Shown piece after piece: positions 16,240-23,894 of a DNA stretch of 64,000 bases. Source of the DNA: Moraxella oblonga NBRC 102422 (GTDB lineage: Bacteria; Pseudomonadota; Gammaproteobacteria; Pseudomonadales; Moraxellaceae); assembly GCF_001598275.1 (NCBI RefSeq), contig NZ_BCYQ01000008.1, positions 1-64,000 of the forward strand, read 5' to 3'. The number at the start of each line of letters is the position of its first letter. Position 1 is the first letter of the stretch. Under the pieces are notes generated by a model. The model was not told where the DNA came from, searched no databases, and saw nothing but the letters and a program-made list of their open reading frames with translations. Made by a program: the position numbers and the translations under genes.

Positions 16240-18720
16240 TTAGAATTTAAAGGTTAGTTCTGCCAAATATTGTCGTCCAATTTCGGATTCTAGTGATGAG
16301 CCGTTTAGGTATTTGTTTTGGCGATTTAGGACGTTATTGACCGTTACGCCCAAGATGGTTTGGTAGCGGTTGCCGAACGCATATTGGGCTTTTGCGTCCC
16401 ATTCTAACGCACCGCCAATGTGTGCGGGGCGATAGGCGGTGCGTACCAGTTCACCGTCATGATAAAACTGTTCGGCGGTAGGCAAACGACTACCAACGGT
16501 GGCCTCATAATCGGTGCGATAGCGTAGGGTGTTGGTGAGTGTGAGCGGGATTTTGTGAAATTGGCTATTCACTCCTAGCCGATAGGTTCTAGGTTGGTTG
16601 TAGTTGTCAGCAGGTCTGTCTACATTGGCGATGACTTGACCGTTATATAGGACATATTTTTCTTCGTTTAAGGTGCTGTCGTCATAGTCGTTAAAATTAC
16701 GATAAACATCGCTGACATCTGCCCCAAAATATAACTGATGATTTGCCCCTGCTATGTCAAGCGGTTTTAGGGTGTTTAGGGTTAGGCTGTAATTTTTGGC
16801 ATGGCTTTGCCCCAAATTGTCATAAGACCACACAAGGGGTGAGAGGCTGGCTCGGTAACGGCGGATTTGGTCTTTGTAGTCTCGCTCTACATATTTAAGT
16901 TGCCAAGCGGTGTTGTAGGCTTTACCAAATAACGCCAATACTTTTTCATCAGCATAGGGCGTAGCAAGGGTGTTGCGACTGGTGTTGGAGCTTAGGGCAT
17001 TTGTGGTTGTTACCCAATCGCTGTTGATGTTGGTGCGAGTTTGTGTCCAGCTAAGTTTATTGATACCGTCTTGGAGGGCGGTGTTAAAGGCGTTGCGTCC
17101 ATAATAGCGGTTGTAGCCGACATCAATCGCCAGTTTGTCATTGGCAAATGGATAATAAGTGGCACTTAGGCGTGGGGCAAGCGTATCATCACGGCTTAGG
17201 TTGTCTTTGTCAAAACGTACGCCAAGATTGACTTTTAGATAGTTACCAAAGCTTAGTTGGTTTTCAAGATAAGCTGACCAACTTGTTTGGTTGATGTCAA
17301 TTTTACCTGCTTGGTTGTAGGTACGACGAACATGAAACTGCCCAACAGCTCTGCCATTTCGTTCGTACGTGGGGTCGCAATAAGGGTCGGTCGTGCCGTC
17401 TGTACGCACGCAGTTTGTGCCGTTGCCTCCTGTGGCATTGGGAGCAAAATATTGATAAAAATCATGGGGACGATGCCAGTCGGCGGTTTGTTTGCTTAGG
17501 TCTGCCCCTAGTGTGGCTTGATAACCAAACCAGCCTTTTTGGTAGGGATTGAAGACAGATTTGACATGATATTCTAGGGTTTTGCCACGATGTTCTAGGG
17601 GAGACCCTGCTGTTCCTTCCGTTACCACGCCTGCAACTCCCCAGTTTTTGGCAGGTGATGACCGCCAAGGAACAGATTGGTTGGCGTCAGTGGTGCGAGC
17701 TTGTTCTTTTTGGCTGTATGTCAGCCCATGTGTCAAAACGGCTTTTTTTAGAGTGTGTTCAAAGGATAAATCAAAAGCATTAACTTGGGTGGTGATGTCC
17801 ATGCGACTGCCCAAAACGTTATTTTGGTAGTACTCTCCGCCTGTGGTGGCATGGCTTAGGTTTAATTTGACTTGGTTATCATCATTGATGTCGTAGTATA
17901 GCCCAAGCATGATATTATCAGCTTGGCGTGTTTGGTTGTAGGGGCGTGCGTCTGCTAGGCGAGATTTTAGGTAAATGTCCGACCAGCGATGAGATGCAGA
18001 TAGTTGCACGCCAAGATTTTGGGTGGGGTTGCCGTGTAGGTTTAGAGATGTGCCTTGCTTTTTAAAATCCTTTTGGTAATTGACATTGGTGTTGTCTTCA
18101 AAATTATCAATTTCAGATTGTGATACAGGGTTGAATTTTGCCCAATCACTACTGGTGTAATCATAGCTTATGCTCCCATGAATTTTGCCAACATCGCTGG
18201 TGGGGCGACAAGTGTTTGCTTTAACCACCCCACCAACAAAATTACCATATTTGGCAGAGATGTTGCTGTCTAGGACTTCTAGGTTGCACAACAAGTCCGT
18301 GTTGATTGTGATGTCTTGGGAGCTGGCTGGCAAAGAATCGGTGGCAGATGGGTTGCCTCCATTGCCTGCGGGGTTGATGGTGTTGGCAACGTTGATGTTG
18401 TTTAGTAGGATTTTGTTATCATAAAACAACGCTCCATTGATACTAAAATCCCCTGCCGATAGCTCGCCTTGCTTACCTGCACGGCGATGAGCTTTGTCAA
18501 ATTGGACGTTGGGGTGCTGTTTTAGGGTTTCGCTGATGGTTTTGTTGGTGGTGGGAGCGTTGGTGAGTTGTTGTTGGGTTTGGGTGGTTTTGCCTGTCAT
18601 GTGTCTTAGGGTGATAGACATGGGGTCAAGCTCAACATGGGGCGACTGGTCGTTGGCATAGGCAGACGTACTGATGACTATCATCATAGATATGATAAGG
18701 AAAGTGGGTTTTGTCGTCAT
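16240..18720 (-). CDS. TonB-dependent outer-membrane receptor
   Basis: An 826-residue protein with signal peptide (cut after SAYA), a TonB-box-like start (VELDPMSITLR), a plug domain (about 50-190) and a long C-terminal barrel ending in LTFKF. The plug contains two Cys (DLLCNLEV, KANTCRPT) and the barrel another pair (TNCVRTDGTTDPYCDP), likely disulfides. I start at ATG 18720, which has GAGAG upstream; ATG 18735 is also possible. A 15/19 Fur box lies just upstream. With the adjacent dihaem peroxidase it forms an iron-regulated pair; the ligand (haem, siderophore or metal chelate) is unknown. Confidence 0.88.
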   Translation of the reverse strand: MTTKPTFLIISMMIVISTSAYANDQSPHVELDPMSITLRHMTGKTTQTQQQLTNAPTTNKTISETLKQHPNVQFDKAHRRAGKQGELSAGDFSINGALFYDNKILLNNINVANTINPAGNGGNPSATDSLPASSQDITINTDLLCNLEVLDSNISAKYGNFVGGVVKANTCRPTSDVGKIHGSISYDYTSSDWAKFNPVSQSEIDNFEDNTNVNYQKDFKKQGTSLNLHGNPTQNLGVQLSASHRWSDIYLKSRLADARPYNQTRQADNIMLGLYYDINDDNQVKLNLSHATTGGEYYQNNVLGSRMDITTQVNAFDLSFEHTLKKAVLTHGLTYSQKEQARTTDANQSVPWRSSPAKNWGVAGVVTEGTAGSPLEHRGKTLEYHVKSVFNPYQKGWFGYQATLGADLSKQTADWHRPHDFYQYFAPNATGGNGTNCVRTDGTTDPYCDPTYERNGRAVGQFHVRRTYNQAGKIDINQTSWSAYLENQLSFGNYLKVNLGVRFDKDNLSRDDTLAPRLSATYYPFANDKLAIDVGYNRYYGRNAFNTALQDGINKLSWTQTRTNINSDWVTTTNALSSNTSRNTLATPYADEKVLALFGKAYNTAWQLKYVERDYKDQIRRYRASLSPLVWSYDNLGQSHAKNYSLTLNTLKPLDIAGANHQLYFGADVSDVYRNFNDYDDSTLNEEKYVLYNGQVIANVDRPADNYNQPRTYRLGVNSQFHKIPLTLTNTLRYRTDYEATVGSRLPTAEQFYHDGELVRTAYRPAHIGGALEWDAKAQYAFGNRYQTILGVTVNNVLNRQNKYLNGSSLESEIGRQYLAELTFKF

Positions 18721-18745
18721 GGCATCTCTCATCATTAATAATAAT

Positions 18746-18764
18746 CTTAATGATAATTATTATT
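18746..18764 (-). promoter_or_regulatory. Fur box upstream of the TonB receptor
   Basis: CTTAATGATAATTATTATT matches the GATAATGATAATCATTATC consensus at 15 of 19 positions, 26 bases before the receptor start. Iron repression is expected. Confidence 0.7.
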
Positions 18765-18826
18765 TATTTATCCAAAAATGTCAATGGGTAACATTTATTT
18801 GCAAAAATTTACATTGTAACATAATG

Positions 18827-19915
18827 TTAAAGAGTCATCAAAAATGCCGTCAGAGCGTCCATTTCGTCAGCACTTAGCCCTAGCGGTTTGATGAGTGGGT
18901 CTAAGTGGTCTTCGTGGGCGATGGGTGGGGCATCTTTGGTGGGGGGTAGGGGCATGCCACGATTATAAATCGCCACCACGCCACGCAGATTGACAAATAA
19001 TCCATGATGAAACCAAGGCTTTGAAACAGATAAGTTGCGTAGTGATGGGGTTTTAAATTTACCAAAATCGCTTGGGTTGTCGGTGTTGGCATATCTGCCA
19101 AAATCTTGCCATTTGCGACCTGCTAAGGTTTGGTTGAGATTGTGAAACTGGTTGTCAGTCAAGGCTTGCCCAAAATGACAATTCATACAGCGAGCTTTGG
19201 TACGAAACAAGTGCAAACCCAAAATCTCGGTGTCGGTCAAGGCGGTGGGGTCGCCATTTAAAAAATCATCAAAGCGTGTAGGGGTGGGCGTGAGCGTGTG
19301 TAGGTAGGTGGTTAGGGCGTGAGCAACTTGGCTGATGTCAATGTCGGCTAGATGTTCACCAAAAACCGCCTGAAATTTTGGCAAATACCCTGCACTCACC
19401 AAACGTGTCGGTACGCTATCAAGTGTGATGTCCATTTCGTTGGGGTCGGTCAGAGGTATGAGTACTTGCTCATCTAGTGTGTTTGCTCGTCCGTCCCAAA
19501 AAAATCCATGCGATGTGGGTGCGTCAAGCCCTAGATATGACAATGATTGGCTGTTGCGTTTGCCTTGCCTATCAAAAACACCAAGCGATACCGTGCGTGG
19601 GTCGGCAAAGGCATGGTCTGGGTCGTGGCAACTGACACAGGCGATTGTTTGGTTTGATGATAGGGCTTTTTCAAAAAATAAGGATTTGCCAAGCTCGGTA
19701 AGAGGGGTGGAAGGAGCAGGAGTATGAGTAATGGGGGCAAGCTCCGTCCAATTTACGCCTTCATCAATGGTGGGAGGTTGCCATTGGGCAGTTGGTTTGG
19801 CATAATGGGTGCGTAGGCAGGCGATGTCATACGCACGGTTATCCTGACAGATGGCAAATCCCCATTGGCTAACGAATAATAAAAAGCACAACAAATATTT
19901 GTGATGATAAAACAT
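18827..19915 (-). CDS. Dihaem cytochrome c peroxidase / MauG-MbnH family protein
   Basis: A 362-residue periplasmic protein with signal peptide (cut after GFA). There are two c-type haem sites, CVSCH (N-terminal) and CMNCH (C-terminal), in the order typical of bacterial peroxidases. Conserved segments include LGKSLFFEKALSSNQTIACVSCHDP, FFWDGRANTLDEQ and FKTPSLRNLS. It lies just upstream of the TonB receptor, 91 bp apart, and has its own Fur-like box. The family includes H2O2-reducing peroxidases and MauG/MbnH enzymes that oxidise protein residues; which applies cannot be told. Maturation would use the Ccm system partly encoded at 12.8 kb. Confidence 0.85.
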   Translation of the reverse strand: MFYHHKYLLCFLLFVSQWGFAICQDNRAYDIACLRTHYAKPTAQWQPPTIDEGVNWTELAPITHTPAPSTPLTELGKSLFFEKALSSNQTIACVSCHDPDHAFADPRTVSLGVFDRQGKRNSQSLSYLGLDAPTSHGFFWDGRANTLDEQVLIPLTDPNEMDITLDSVPTRLVSAGYLPKFQAVFGEHLADIDISQVAHALTTYLHTLTPTPTRFDDFLNGDPTALTDTEILGLHLFRTKARCMNCHFGQALTDNQFHNLNQTLAGRKWQDFGRYANTDNPSDFGKFKTPSLRNLSVSKPWFHHGLFVNLRGVVAIYNRGMPLPPTKDAPPIAHEDHLDPLIKPLGLSADEMDALTAFLMTL

Positions 19916-20241
19916 AACAAATCCCTGTAATAATAAAGAGTTGCTTAGTATAAAACAAAACCATCAAATAGTAAATGATAATCAATCAATATTTAAATCC
20001 ATCATAACTCATAATGCCAATGGTGATGGGTATTGCCATGTTTTCTTGTGGTGATGACGTGGTTTTTGATGTTTTCTAACTTTATCGGCCCTTTCCAATT
20101 TGGTTTTTAAATTTTAGCCTATGCCAATGCTTTTTTGGATTTTTAAAAGAAGTTTATAAGTTTCTTTTAAAAGCTCTACCTTACCCCTTTTTTTCTCTGA
20201 CACGTCAATAGCAAATGATGGGCTGTGTGTCATGGTTTTTA
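19916..20241. other. Intergenic region with Fur-like box and an 11-bp inverted repeat
   Basis: This 326-bp gap separates the peroxidase start from the yafJ stop. It holds the Fur-like box at 19971-19989 and a perfect inverted repeat TTTTAAAAGAA (20141-20151)/TTCTTTTAAAA (20162-20172), which may terminate yafJ. I see no credible gene. Confidence 0.5.
19971..19989 (-). promoter_or_regulatory. Fur-like box upstream of the dihaem peroxidase
   Basis: GTAAATGATAATCAATCAA matches the Fur consensus at 13 of 19 positions, about 55 bases before the start codon. Confidence 0.5.
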
Positions 20242-21129
20242 TTAAACACTTGCTCCAACTGCTCTTGCAATTTTAAGACCCTCCTCAATGGAAAGATAGG
20301 TTTTTTTGCTGGGTGTTTCTTTAAAAATCACATCGCCATTTTTAAAGACCACGCATTCATCAACGGCTAATTGTTGCCATTTTTCGTTATCGGTCAAAGG
20401 AATGGTAACAATGATGGTGGCTTTGTCTTTGTTGGTGGTTAAATCATTAAAATTCACACTCATTTCGCCATCGGATAATACCGCTTCGCCAAAAGGGGCT
20501 TTGCGAGTGAGATAAAACAACAAACTGCCAGCGTAGGCTAATTGCCAATCGCCATTGGAAATTAGGCAATTAAATAGCCCATTGGCGGATAAATAACGGC
20601 ATTGGGCGGTCAAAAAGGCAAATAAGGCTTCATCAGACGGACGGCTTTTGAAGGTGGCTTTTAGGCGGTTTAGAAGGTAGCAAAAGCTCAGTTCGCTGTC
20701 GGTTGCCCCCACAGGTGAATAATGTTCGGCATTGCCATTATTCATCAGTCGCCCTGTGCGAGCGATGAAACTTTGGCTCATTTGACCGTTGTGGGCAAAC
20801 ACCCATTGCTCGCCCCATACTTCTCGTACAAAGGGGTGAATGTTGGCAAGGTTGGATTTTTCGCCTGTGGTGGCTTTTCTGATATGGGCGATGACATTCA
20901 TAGCTTTGATGGGGTAGTGATTGACCAAATCGGCAACGGGCGATAGATAGCTTGGTTTGTTGTCGTGAAATTGGCGAAGTCCGATGCGTCCTGACTCGCT
21001 TTTTTCAAAAAAGGCAATGCCAAAGCCGTCCTCGTGGTGGTCGGTCAAGCCCCCACGCTGGCGAAAGCCTGTAAAGCTAAATCCGATGTCGGTGGGGGTG
21101 TTGCAGTTCATTCCAAGTAGTTGGCACAT
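20242..21129 (-). CDS. Class II glutamine amidotransferase, YafJ type
   Basis: A 295-residue Ntn-hydrolase. The start is ATG 21129, giving MCQLLGMN: removal of Met exposes Cys2, the catalytic nucleophile of class II amidotransferases. AAAGAG precedes it. Conserved features are RGG (glutamine-binding region), DGFGIAFFE, NVIAHIRKAT, FAHNGQ and ATDSELSFCYLL. YafJ-type enzymes release ammonia from glutamine; the acceptor is unknown. The longer open frame (from 21180) would bury the Cys and is rejected. Confidence 0.9.
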   Translation of the reverse strand: MCQLLGMNCNTPTDIGFSFTGFRQRGGLTDHHEDGFGIAFFEKSESGRIGLRQFHDNKPSYLSPVADLVNHYPIKAMNVIAHIRKATTGEKSNLANIHPFVREVWGEQWVFAHNGQMSQSFIARTGRLMNNGNAEHYSPVGATDSELSFCYLLNRLKATFKSRPSDEALFAFLTAQCRYLSANGLFNCLISNGDWQLAYAGSLLFYLTRKAPFGEAVLSDGEMSVNFNDLTTNKDKATIIVTIPLTDNEKWQQLAVDECVVFKNGDVIFKETPSKKTYLSIEEGLKIARAVGASV

Positions 21130-21156
21130 TTTTTTACTCTTTTTGTGTAATATTGC

Positions 21157-21186
21157 TTGACAAATTATGCAAATTTGCATTAAAAT
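21157..21186 (+). promoter_or_regulatory. Strong promoter for the ncRNA with a perfect palindrome in the spacer
   Basis: Consensus TTGACA (21157-21162), an 18-base spacer and TAAAAT (21181-21186). The spacer ends in the perfect 14-bp palindrome ATGCAAATTTGCAT (21167-21180), which abuts the -10 and may be an operator. It faces the Abi gene and is divergent from yafJ. Confidence 0.7.
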
Positions 21187-21192
21187 AGCTCT

Positions 21193-21260
21193 TAATACGC
21201 CCCCAGACCCTGCCTCGTCCCTTTGTTTTGGACAACGGTAATCTGGGGCTTTCTTGTTTT
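21193..21260 (+). ncRNA. Putative structured small RNA convergent with the Abi_2 gene
   Basis: Transcription from the promoter at 21157-21186 would start near 21193. The RNA closes with a stem CCCCAGA (21201-21207)/TCTGGGG (21242-21248). Inside it, GTCC (21217-21220) pairs with GGAC (21230-21233) around a 9-base loop, extended by GCC/GGT. It ends in CTTTCTTGTTTT, a U-rich tail on this strand only; the minus strand has no U-run, so it is not just the Abi terminator. There is no plausible ORF. AbiF-type Abi_2 proteins are reported to pair with a neighbouring structured RNA antitoxin; this RNA is a candidate. Length about 65-70 nt, ends inferred. Confidence 0.55.
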
Positions 21261-22225
21261 CACCAATGGTGATTTTGAATGCTAATTAGATAGCCAAAAT
21301 CTTGTAAGGTTACTACATTATTTTTGGGTGTCGGAAATTTTTTTAAAAGTTCAATCAATCTTATTTTCCAATCCGATTGTGGACTGATGATTTCAACCAA
21401 ATGAGCCATTAAATAAAAATAAGCAAATGGTTTTTGGTTGTCTAATTGTTGTGCCAAAGCATTATTGGGAAAGCTGGCGGATAAATTGCTACGGTCAACT
21501 ATATTAATATTCCACAATCTACCGTGATGAGCAACAACATTTCTAATAAAATTAAGACTTCTTAACCATTGCGATAATAATTCAGGCGTTGTTCTATATT
21601 TTTGAGCGATGCTTTGGCGGTCTTGATATTTTAATCCGCTGTATAATCTTGATAATGCTCCAAAATCCAAAATTTCACACGCTACCCAAATGGGCAAACA
21701 ACCATAAGTTTCAAGGTTGTGTCTAACAAAATCTTGTTTTTTGGCACGATTAACCAAACTGTCATACTTTTCCAACCAAATATGATGATCGGATTTTTGG
21801 CTATATAAGTCTTTTTTCCCTTGTTTTTTGCCAAAACGATTACAAAAATTTGCGTCCAAATGTTCGCTTAATTCGTGGGCGTTGGGGTGTCTTTTGCCTA
21901 GTGTATAAGCAATATTGGTGCGGATTGACATTTCAATTTGTTCTATGGCTTCAAAAGCAAATAATCTTAATTGTTTATCAAACTGATAGAGATTGATAAT
22001 GTCTTTTAGGTAACTGTCTTTGACGAAGGTATGACTGCGTTTTACTGGCGTATTGTTGGGAATGATTTGACGAAAGGAATAGGTATAGCCTGCCAGCCTA
22101 TAATAGCCAATATTTTGTAGATGATGAATGGCGATTTTTTCATCATCAATAATTAAGCCACGACTTTTTAATAAAGCCAGTTGATTTTTAAAATCCAACC
22201 AAATTTTACTTGACTGAAAACTCAC
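21260..22225 (-). CDS. Abi_2 (AbiD/AbiF-like) abortive infection HEPN protein
   Basis: A 321-residue soluble protein of the Abi_2 family. Family blocks seen: KNQLALLKSRGLIIDDEKIA, IGYYRLAGYTYSFR, LYQFDKQLRLFAFEAIEQIE and the C-terminal RNVVAHHGRLWN. The last contains the HEPN Rx4H RNase signature (Arg228, His233). AbiD/AbiF proteins act in phage defence, and HEPN members cut RNA. I start it at GTG 22225, which overlaps the thrB stop (GTGA) and has GGGGGAGA upstream; a TTG at 22237 is the alternative. It is thus translationally coupled to thrB. On its 3' side lies the convergent structured RNA. No mobile element is near it. Confidence 0.85.
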   Translation of the reverse strand: MSFQSSKIWLDFKNQLALLKSRGLIIDDEKIAIHHLQNIGYYRLAGYTYSFRQIIPNNTPVKRSHTFVKDSYLKDIINLYQFDKQLRLFAFEAIEQIEMSIRTNIAYTLGKRHPNAHELSEHLDANFCNRFGKKQGKKDLYSQKSDHHIWLEKYDSLVNRAKKQDFVRHNLETYGCLPIWVACEILDFGALSRLYSGLKYQDRQSIAQKYRTTPELLSQWLRSLNFIRNVVAHHGRLWNINIVDRSNLSASFPNNALAQQLDNQKPFAYFYLMAHLVEIISPQSDWKIRLIELLKKFPTPKNNVVTLQDFGYLISIQNHHW

Positions 22226-23217
22226 ACTCTCCCCCAATGCAAACTTGCCAGCCGTTTCATCAAATCGGGGTTTTTGACCATAATGTCATCGCCTGTTCGT
22301 CCTTGTTCTCTATTATAATAAATCACATTTAATCGCAGTAACCAAAAAATAGTGGCACTATATGCCAGCATTATCGGTAAGGCATTTTTTTCATTATCGG
22401 TTAATGGGCGAATGCTGTCATAGCCTTTGATAAAGGCGTGCATTTTTTGAGGATTAAATTCAACACTTTCACCATTTTCGGCATTGCCCCAAGTGGTACA
22501 AAAATCATTGATGGTAATGGCAATGTCCATCAAATAATATTCAACCGACACTTCGGTAAAATCAAGCAAGCCTGTTAAAGTTGGTGTATTAGAAAAATCC
22601 CATAACGAATTATCAGCAAACATATCCAAATGACAAAGTCCCTTTGGTAAATCTTTGGGCAGATTATCATAGGCTTGCCAAATATCATTCATCAGTTTGG
22701 CTTCATCGGTTGGCATATAGGCGGTTTCACGCTGTTTGACTCTTGCCCAGTCATAGAGTGGCACACCATAATCTTCGGCAGGTTGTAGTGTTTGCAAGGT
22801 TTGATGTAAGGTGGCAAGGGCTTTGCCCATTTGCTGACACATCATCTCATCGGTGGTGGTTGGGTGCGTGCCCTGTAATTTTGGTACAAGCAAAATCGCC
22901 TTATTTTCGTATCGCATTACACAATCTTCACCAATATTTGCCCCTTTGGCGGTAAGTTTGATTTTTGGTACAGCGATGGGTAGTTTGTCTTTTAGGGCGT
23001 GCATAATGGTTGCCATTTTGATAATGTCATCAGGCACTCGCTCTTCATAGAGCGTAAAGACATAGGAGTGTTCGCCGTCTTTGTCGCTATCTGTGCTAAT
23101 AAACCAATTGGAATTTTTAATCCCTTGGGTAATGGGTGTGGCTTTTTTGAATTTAACGCCAAACAAACCGCAAAACGCAAAAAATTCATCATCAGATAAG
23201 TGAGTGTAGACGGACAT
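22222..23217 (-). CDS. thrB: Homoserine kinase ThrB (type II, ChoK/APH fold)
   Basis: A 331-residue kinase that phosphorylates L-homoserine in threonine synthesis. It is the Pseudomonas/Acinetobacter-type ThrB with the aminoglycoside-phosphotransferase fold, not the GHMP-type of E. coli. Motifs: ITQGIKNSNWFI, catalytic loop GLCHLDMFADNSLWD and metal-binding LLDFTEV. Its stop overlaps the start of the Abi gene. The 37-bp repeat lies 39 bp upstream and probably carries its promoter. Confidence 0.88.
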   Translation of the reverse strand: MSVYTHLSDDEFFAFCGLFGVKFKKATPITQGIKNSNWFISTDSDKDGEHSYVFTLYEERVPDDIIKMATIMHALKDKLPIAVPKIKLTAKGANIGEDCVMRYENKAILLVPKLQGTHPTTTDEMMCQQMGKALATLHQTLQTLQPAEDYGVPLYDWARVKQRETAYMPTDEAKLMNDIWQAYDNLPKDLPKGLCHLDMFADNSLWDFSNTPTLTGLLDFTEVSVEYYLMDIAITINDFCTTWGNAENGESVEFNPQKMHAFIKGYDSIRPLTDNEKNALPIMLAYSATIFWLLRLNVIYYNREQGRTGDDIMVKNPDLMKRLASLHWGRV

Positions 23218-23255
23218 GATTTTTCCTTAAAATGGGTAAAGTAAAAGGGTTATTG

Positions 23256-23292
23256 TAAAACTTTTTGATGAAATTTACCATAAAAAACCGCC
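23256..23292. repeat. 37-bp direct repeat, copy 1 (upstream of thrB)
   Basis: Identical over 37 bases to 23819-23855, with looser similarity for about 20 further bases towards the gene start. It lies 39 bp upstream of thrB. Read on the minus strand it contains a -10-like TACAAT/TTAAAA region, so it is probably a duplicated promoter region. Confidence 0.85.
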
Positions 23293-23299
23293 AATAATA

Positions 23300-23322
23300 A
23301 AACCACTGCTCATCAGTGGTTT
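23300..23322 (-). terminator. Terminator of the adhesin-E-like gene
   Basis: AAACCACTG and CAGTGGTTT form a hairpin 20 bp after the stop at 23342; the minus strand continues with TTTTATTATT. Confidence 0.75.
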
Positions 23323-23341
23323 GTTTTTGGATTGATGATGG

Positions 23342-23764
23342 TCATTTATTTAATGCCACCAACCGACACGTTATAGTGAACTTGGTTTCGCCTGCTGTAT
23401 CTGGGGCAACATTTTGCCATGCCCGTGAGCTACGAAAGCTGATGGGATTGGTTTTATTTGTTGCCACATTACCTTGTTGGTCATAATGCATTAAATGACT
23501 AAAATCCCATTTTTGATTGGCACAGTCAAAATGAAAAAGAATTTTGTTTTGCCAATAGGTTTTGCCACTTGCTGACTTTTTGGCGGTTTTAAAATCTTCT
23601 CGTATCCACGCACTGACATATTGTTCACCATCTGCAAAGCGTTTGATGTGGATGCTATCTTTATCCAAATAATGTTTATAATCCTTGGTTTCGCCCAAAT
23701 ACACCCAGTCGCCAGCCCAAGCAGGGGTGGTGAGCAACAAAGCGATAAAAAGACATTTTTTCAT
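23342..23764 (-). CDS. Exported surface-adhesin-E-like protein
   Basis: A 140-residue protein with a Sec signal peptide (MKKCLFIALLLTTPAWA, then GDW). The mature domain starts WVYLGETKDYKHYLDKDSI, the pattern of the Surface_Adh_E fold (Haemophilus protein E and many small periplasmic proteins): Trp and a 'yyvD..SI' strand, and two Cys that could form a disulfide. Role uncertain: adhesion in Haemophilus, unknown elsewhere. I start at ATG 23764, preceded by AGTGG, instead of the GTG three codons upstream. It is flanked by the two copies of the 37-bp repeat. Confidence 0.7.
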   Translation of the reverse strand: MKKCLFIALLLTTPAWAGDWVYLGETKDYKHYLDKDSIHIKRFADGEQYVSAWIREDFKTAKKSASGKTYWQNKILFHFDCANQKWDFSHLMHYDQQGNVATNKTNPISFRSSRAWQNVAPDTAGETKFTITCRLVALNK

Positions 23765-23818
23765 AAAGACCACTTTTAAATGTTATCTATTTTATGGGTA
23801 AAAAATCAGGTGTTATTT

Positions 23819-23855
23819 TAAAACTTTTTGATGAAATTTACCATAAAAAACCGCC
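23819..23855. repeat. 37-bp direct repeat, copy 2 (upstream of the adhesin-E-like gene)
   Basis: The second copy lies 55 bp upstream of the adhesin-E-like gene, in the same orientation relative to the downstream gene as copy 1. Here the terminal CCGCC is part of a complete terminator hairpin; in copy 1 that hairpin's other arm is missing. Confidence 0.85.
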
Positions 23856-23872
23856 CAAATTTGGGCGGTTTG
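23848..23872 (-). terminator. Terminator of the solute-binding lipoprotein gene
   Basis: AAACCGCCCAAA and TTTGGGCGGTTT form a perfect hairpin 22 bp after the stop; the minus strand continues TTTTTTATGG. Confidence 0.85.
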
Positions 23873-23894
23873 TCAAGATTAGGGAAGAGGCAAC

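Noticed and set aside
21199-21249. Reading the 21.2 kb hairpin as a simple terminator of the Abi gene
   Set aside because: There is no U-run on the Abi (minus) side, and a consensus promoter reads into it from the other side, so a small RNA explains it better. A dual role cannot be excluded.
21193-21260. 4.5S (SRP) or tmRNA-type housekeeping RNA
   Set aside because: The conserved SRP GGAAGGAAGCAGCC region and the tmRNA tRNA-like ends are absent, and it is too short.
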